The position numbers and the translations under genes are program-made. Positions 6,661 through 7,539 of a DNA stretch of 7,539 nucleotides are shown piece by piece; positions within the stretch are counted from its first letter, which is position 1; every line of letters begins with the position of its first letter. Origin of the DNA: Komagataeibacter kakiaceti JCM 25156 (lineage in GTDB: Bacteria; Pseudomonadota; Alphaproteobacteria; Acetobacterales; Acetobacteraceae); contig NZ_BAIO01000090.1 of the NCBI RefSeq assembly GCF_000613305.1, forward strand, positions 1 through 7,539. The letters run 5' to 3'. The notes under the pieces are model-generated. The model made no database searches and had not been told where the DNA came from. It was given only the letters and a program-made list of their open reading frames with translations.

Positions 6661-6730
6661 TCAACCATGTCAACATGAGCCTGATGCCCCCGGACCAGAT
6701 GCAAGGACAATCTCTACATCTGTATTTCAT
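6646..6730. repeat. 11-bp perfect inverted repeat
   Basis: ATGAAATACAG (6646-6656) is repeated inverted as CTGTATTTCAT (6720-6730), enclosing 63 bases that contain a small CATGT/ACATG hairpin (6666-6677). No transposase or target duplication is visible. It could be a structured RNA, a decayed mobile-element end pair or chance. Confidence 0.45.
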
Positions 6731-6798
6731 GACTGGCGTAAACACGGACGCCACCAGATGGAATGACGGCTCTCCAGTATACTGACAGGAAAATATCA

Positions 6799-6874
6799 AA
6801 GTTTTTGGGTATCGCCTTTTTTCAAAAAGGCGACGTTTCCTGAAGCTTCCTGAAAAAAGCTTCACCAAAAACTT
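6799..6874. repeat. Interspersed palindromic repeat, copy 2
   Basis: About 76 bases. Outer arms AAGTTTTTGG (6799-6808) and CCAAAAACTT (6865-6874) enclose CGCCTTTTT/AAAAAGGCG (6813-6832, 2-base loop) and GAAGCTT/AAGCTTC (6842-6848 with 6857-6863). It has the same orientation and layout as copy 1 at 6161-6225. Runs of T and A next to GC stems on both strands would let it act as a terminator in either direction, which would suit its place between two convergent genes. Confidence 0.75.
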
Positions 6875-7175
6875 CCTTATGATTACAGGACATTCCGTGG
6901 ACTGGCTTTTCAGACAGTCCCTTACCCATCCTGACCGGGCCGCCTGCCGCTCTCCGGTATCAGAAGGACACAACCGGCAGGACCACTGATTTCTCAAAGT
7001 CCGTTAAATCAGCCCCACAGATGATGACGCGGAGATTCCGCGTCGTCCTTCCAACACCGGAAAAAAGGAATCAATAGGTGCCCCCCCCTGAATGCCGCTG
7101 ACCCAGGGGATATGATTTAAGGGCAGCGATCATCCCACCCATTCCGGGCTGTATCATACCCGAGCGTATAACCCG
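6875..7175. other. Non-coding stretch with several hairpins after the chemotaxis gene
   Basis: I see no convincing gene here on either strand. Dyads visible are GGACTG/CAGTCC (6899-6920), CCTGCCG/CGGCAGG (6943-6949 with 6975-6981), CTGATTT/AAATCAG (6986-7012), the strong hairpin at 7023-7047 (listed separately) and CCCCTG/CAGGGG (7085-7109). A T6 run on the minus strand (7061-7066) follows the last of these by 18 bases, too far for a textbook terminator. The density of dyads could mean an untranslated RNA or just the 3' end of the chemotaxis mRNA. Confidence 0.4.
7023..7047 (-). terminator. Strong hairpin, possible transcript end of the chemotaxis gene
   Basis: GATGACGCGGA (7023-7033) pairs with TCCGCGTCGTC (7037-7047): an 11-bp stem with one G-T wobble and a 3-base loop, about 130 bases after the chemotaxis stop codon. 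No T-run follows on either strand, so it may stabilise or mark an mRNA end rather than be a classic intrinsic terminator. Confidence 0.4.
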
Positions 7176-7539
7176 TCAGGCATCCACCGTGGGTTCAAGC
7201 TGAAGCTGCGAGGCATTGGCCGACGTCTCTTCATCATGATACGCCGCGTTGGGTTGCACCATCATGTTCGCCGCGCTCTCCCCCCCAAGCTGGAAGGAGG
7301 ACAGCAGGGCGTTCAGCTGTTCGGCCTCATCGGCCAGGCTCCGGCCTGCGGCGGAGGTCTGTTCGACCATGGCGGCGTTCTGCTGCGTATTGTGATCAAT
7401 GGCGCTGACCGCCGAGTTGACATCCTGCAAGGCGGCGGCCTGCTCCTGCGAGGCTTCCACGATCACGGAGATATGCTCGTTGATCTCCCCCACATCGCTG
7501 ATGATCGTCTTGAGGGCATCGCTGGTCTCCCCCACCAGT
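7176..7539 (-). CDS. Methyl-accepting chemotaxis protein, C-terminal end (5' part beyond the right edge)
   Basis: About 120 C-terminal residues of a chemoreceptor; the gene enters from the right edge, and the GTG at 7533-7535 is an internal Val codon. The peptide begins LVGETSDALKTIISDVGEI and continues through ISVIVEASQEQAAALQDVN, SAIDHNTQQNAAMVEQTSAA and LADEAEQLNALLSSFQL. These are hallmark blocks of the returning helix of the MCP signalling coiled coil, including the adaptation region with Gln/Glu methylation candidates (ASQEQ, MVEQTSAA). After the coiled coil a roughly 35-residue acidic, Gln-rich tail ends LEPTVDA. There is no NWETF-like pentapeptide for CheR/CheB docking. The ligand-binding part is not visible, so the signal it senses is unknown. 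It is transcribed toward the small gene at 6359 and has no evident functional link to the act operon. Confidence 0.93.
   Translation of the reverse strand, partial: LVGETSDALKTIISDVGEINEHISVIVEASQEQAAALQDVNSAVSAIDHNTQQNAAMVEQTSAAGRSLADEAEQLNALLSSFQLGGESAANMMVQPNAAYHDEETSANASQLQLEPTVDA

Noticed and set aside
6675..6785. A 36-codon plus-strand frame preceded by a tiny ATG-TCA-ACA-TGA frame with an AGGA upstream
   Set aside because: The ATGA coupling is curious, but the peptide has no recognisable features and it overlaps the 11-bp inverted repeat. Too weak to call a gene.
6161..6874. The two palindromic repeats as a CRISPR array or insertion-sequence ends
   Set aside because: There are only two copies more than 570 bases apart, no spacers, no transposase gene and no flanking target duplication.
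6620..6997. A 125-codon minus-strand open frame across the intergenic region
   Set aside because: It runs straight through palindromic repeat copy 2, whose encoded peptide (VKLF.GSFRKRR) simply reads the repeat. No protein-like pattern is visible.
1..7539. tRNA or rRNA genes
   Set aside because: I saw no cloverleaf pattern or rRNA-like conserved segment on either strand.

Overview
The window is high in GC, apart from one AT-rich patch near 6541-6660, and looks like chromosomal DNA of an alphaproteobacterium, most likely an acetic acid bacterium (Acetobacteraceae, Komagataeibacter/Gluconacetobacter group). The lineage call rests on overall gene character and on two copies of a palindromic intergenic repeat of a kind I associate with acetic acid bacteria. 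It is an inference, not a database result.

Positions 1-5987, all on the minus strand, hold an alternative complex III (ACIII, quinol:electron-acceptor oxidoreductase) operon in canonical order from right to left: actA (multiheme cytochrome c), actB (fused molybdopterin-oxidoreductase-like and Fe-S protein), actC (NrfD-like quinol-oxidising membrane subunit), actD (DUF3341 membrane subunit), actE (monoheme cytochrome c lipoprotein) and the first 36 codons of actF. Neighbouring genes overlap at every junction, four of them by exactly 4 bases, so translational coupling is likely. Together they would oxidise membrane quinol and pass electrons through the Fe-S clusters and hemes to a cytochrome c or directly to a heme-copper oxidase. 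Such an oxidase would be expected beyond the left edge.

The most important observation is that actA is not intact as written. Its N-terminal membrane anchor and its five-heme body lie in different reading frames, and the switch falls exactly on a three-unit GTGG tandem repeat. Two repeat units would restore the frame. actD also has no ATG, GTG or TTG start in a sensible place. Its family-conserved N-terminus begins at a CTG that overlaps the actC stop codon. This copy of the operon may therefore be damaged, switchable by repeat slippage, or affected by a sequencing error.

Positions 5988-6358 are the upstream region of the act operon. They contain candidate -10 boxes, an unusual TTCAC/GTGAA half-site series and repeat copy 1. 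Positions 6359-6544 on the plus strand encode an unrecognised 61-residue single-pass membrane protein, divergent from the act operon and flanked by the two repeat copies. Positions 6545-7175 have no convincing gene. They contain an AT-rich patch, an 11-bp inverted repeat, repeat copy 2 and several hairpins. Positions 7176-7539 on the minus strand are the C-terminal end of a methyl-accepting chemotaxis protein that runs off the right edge.
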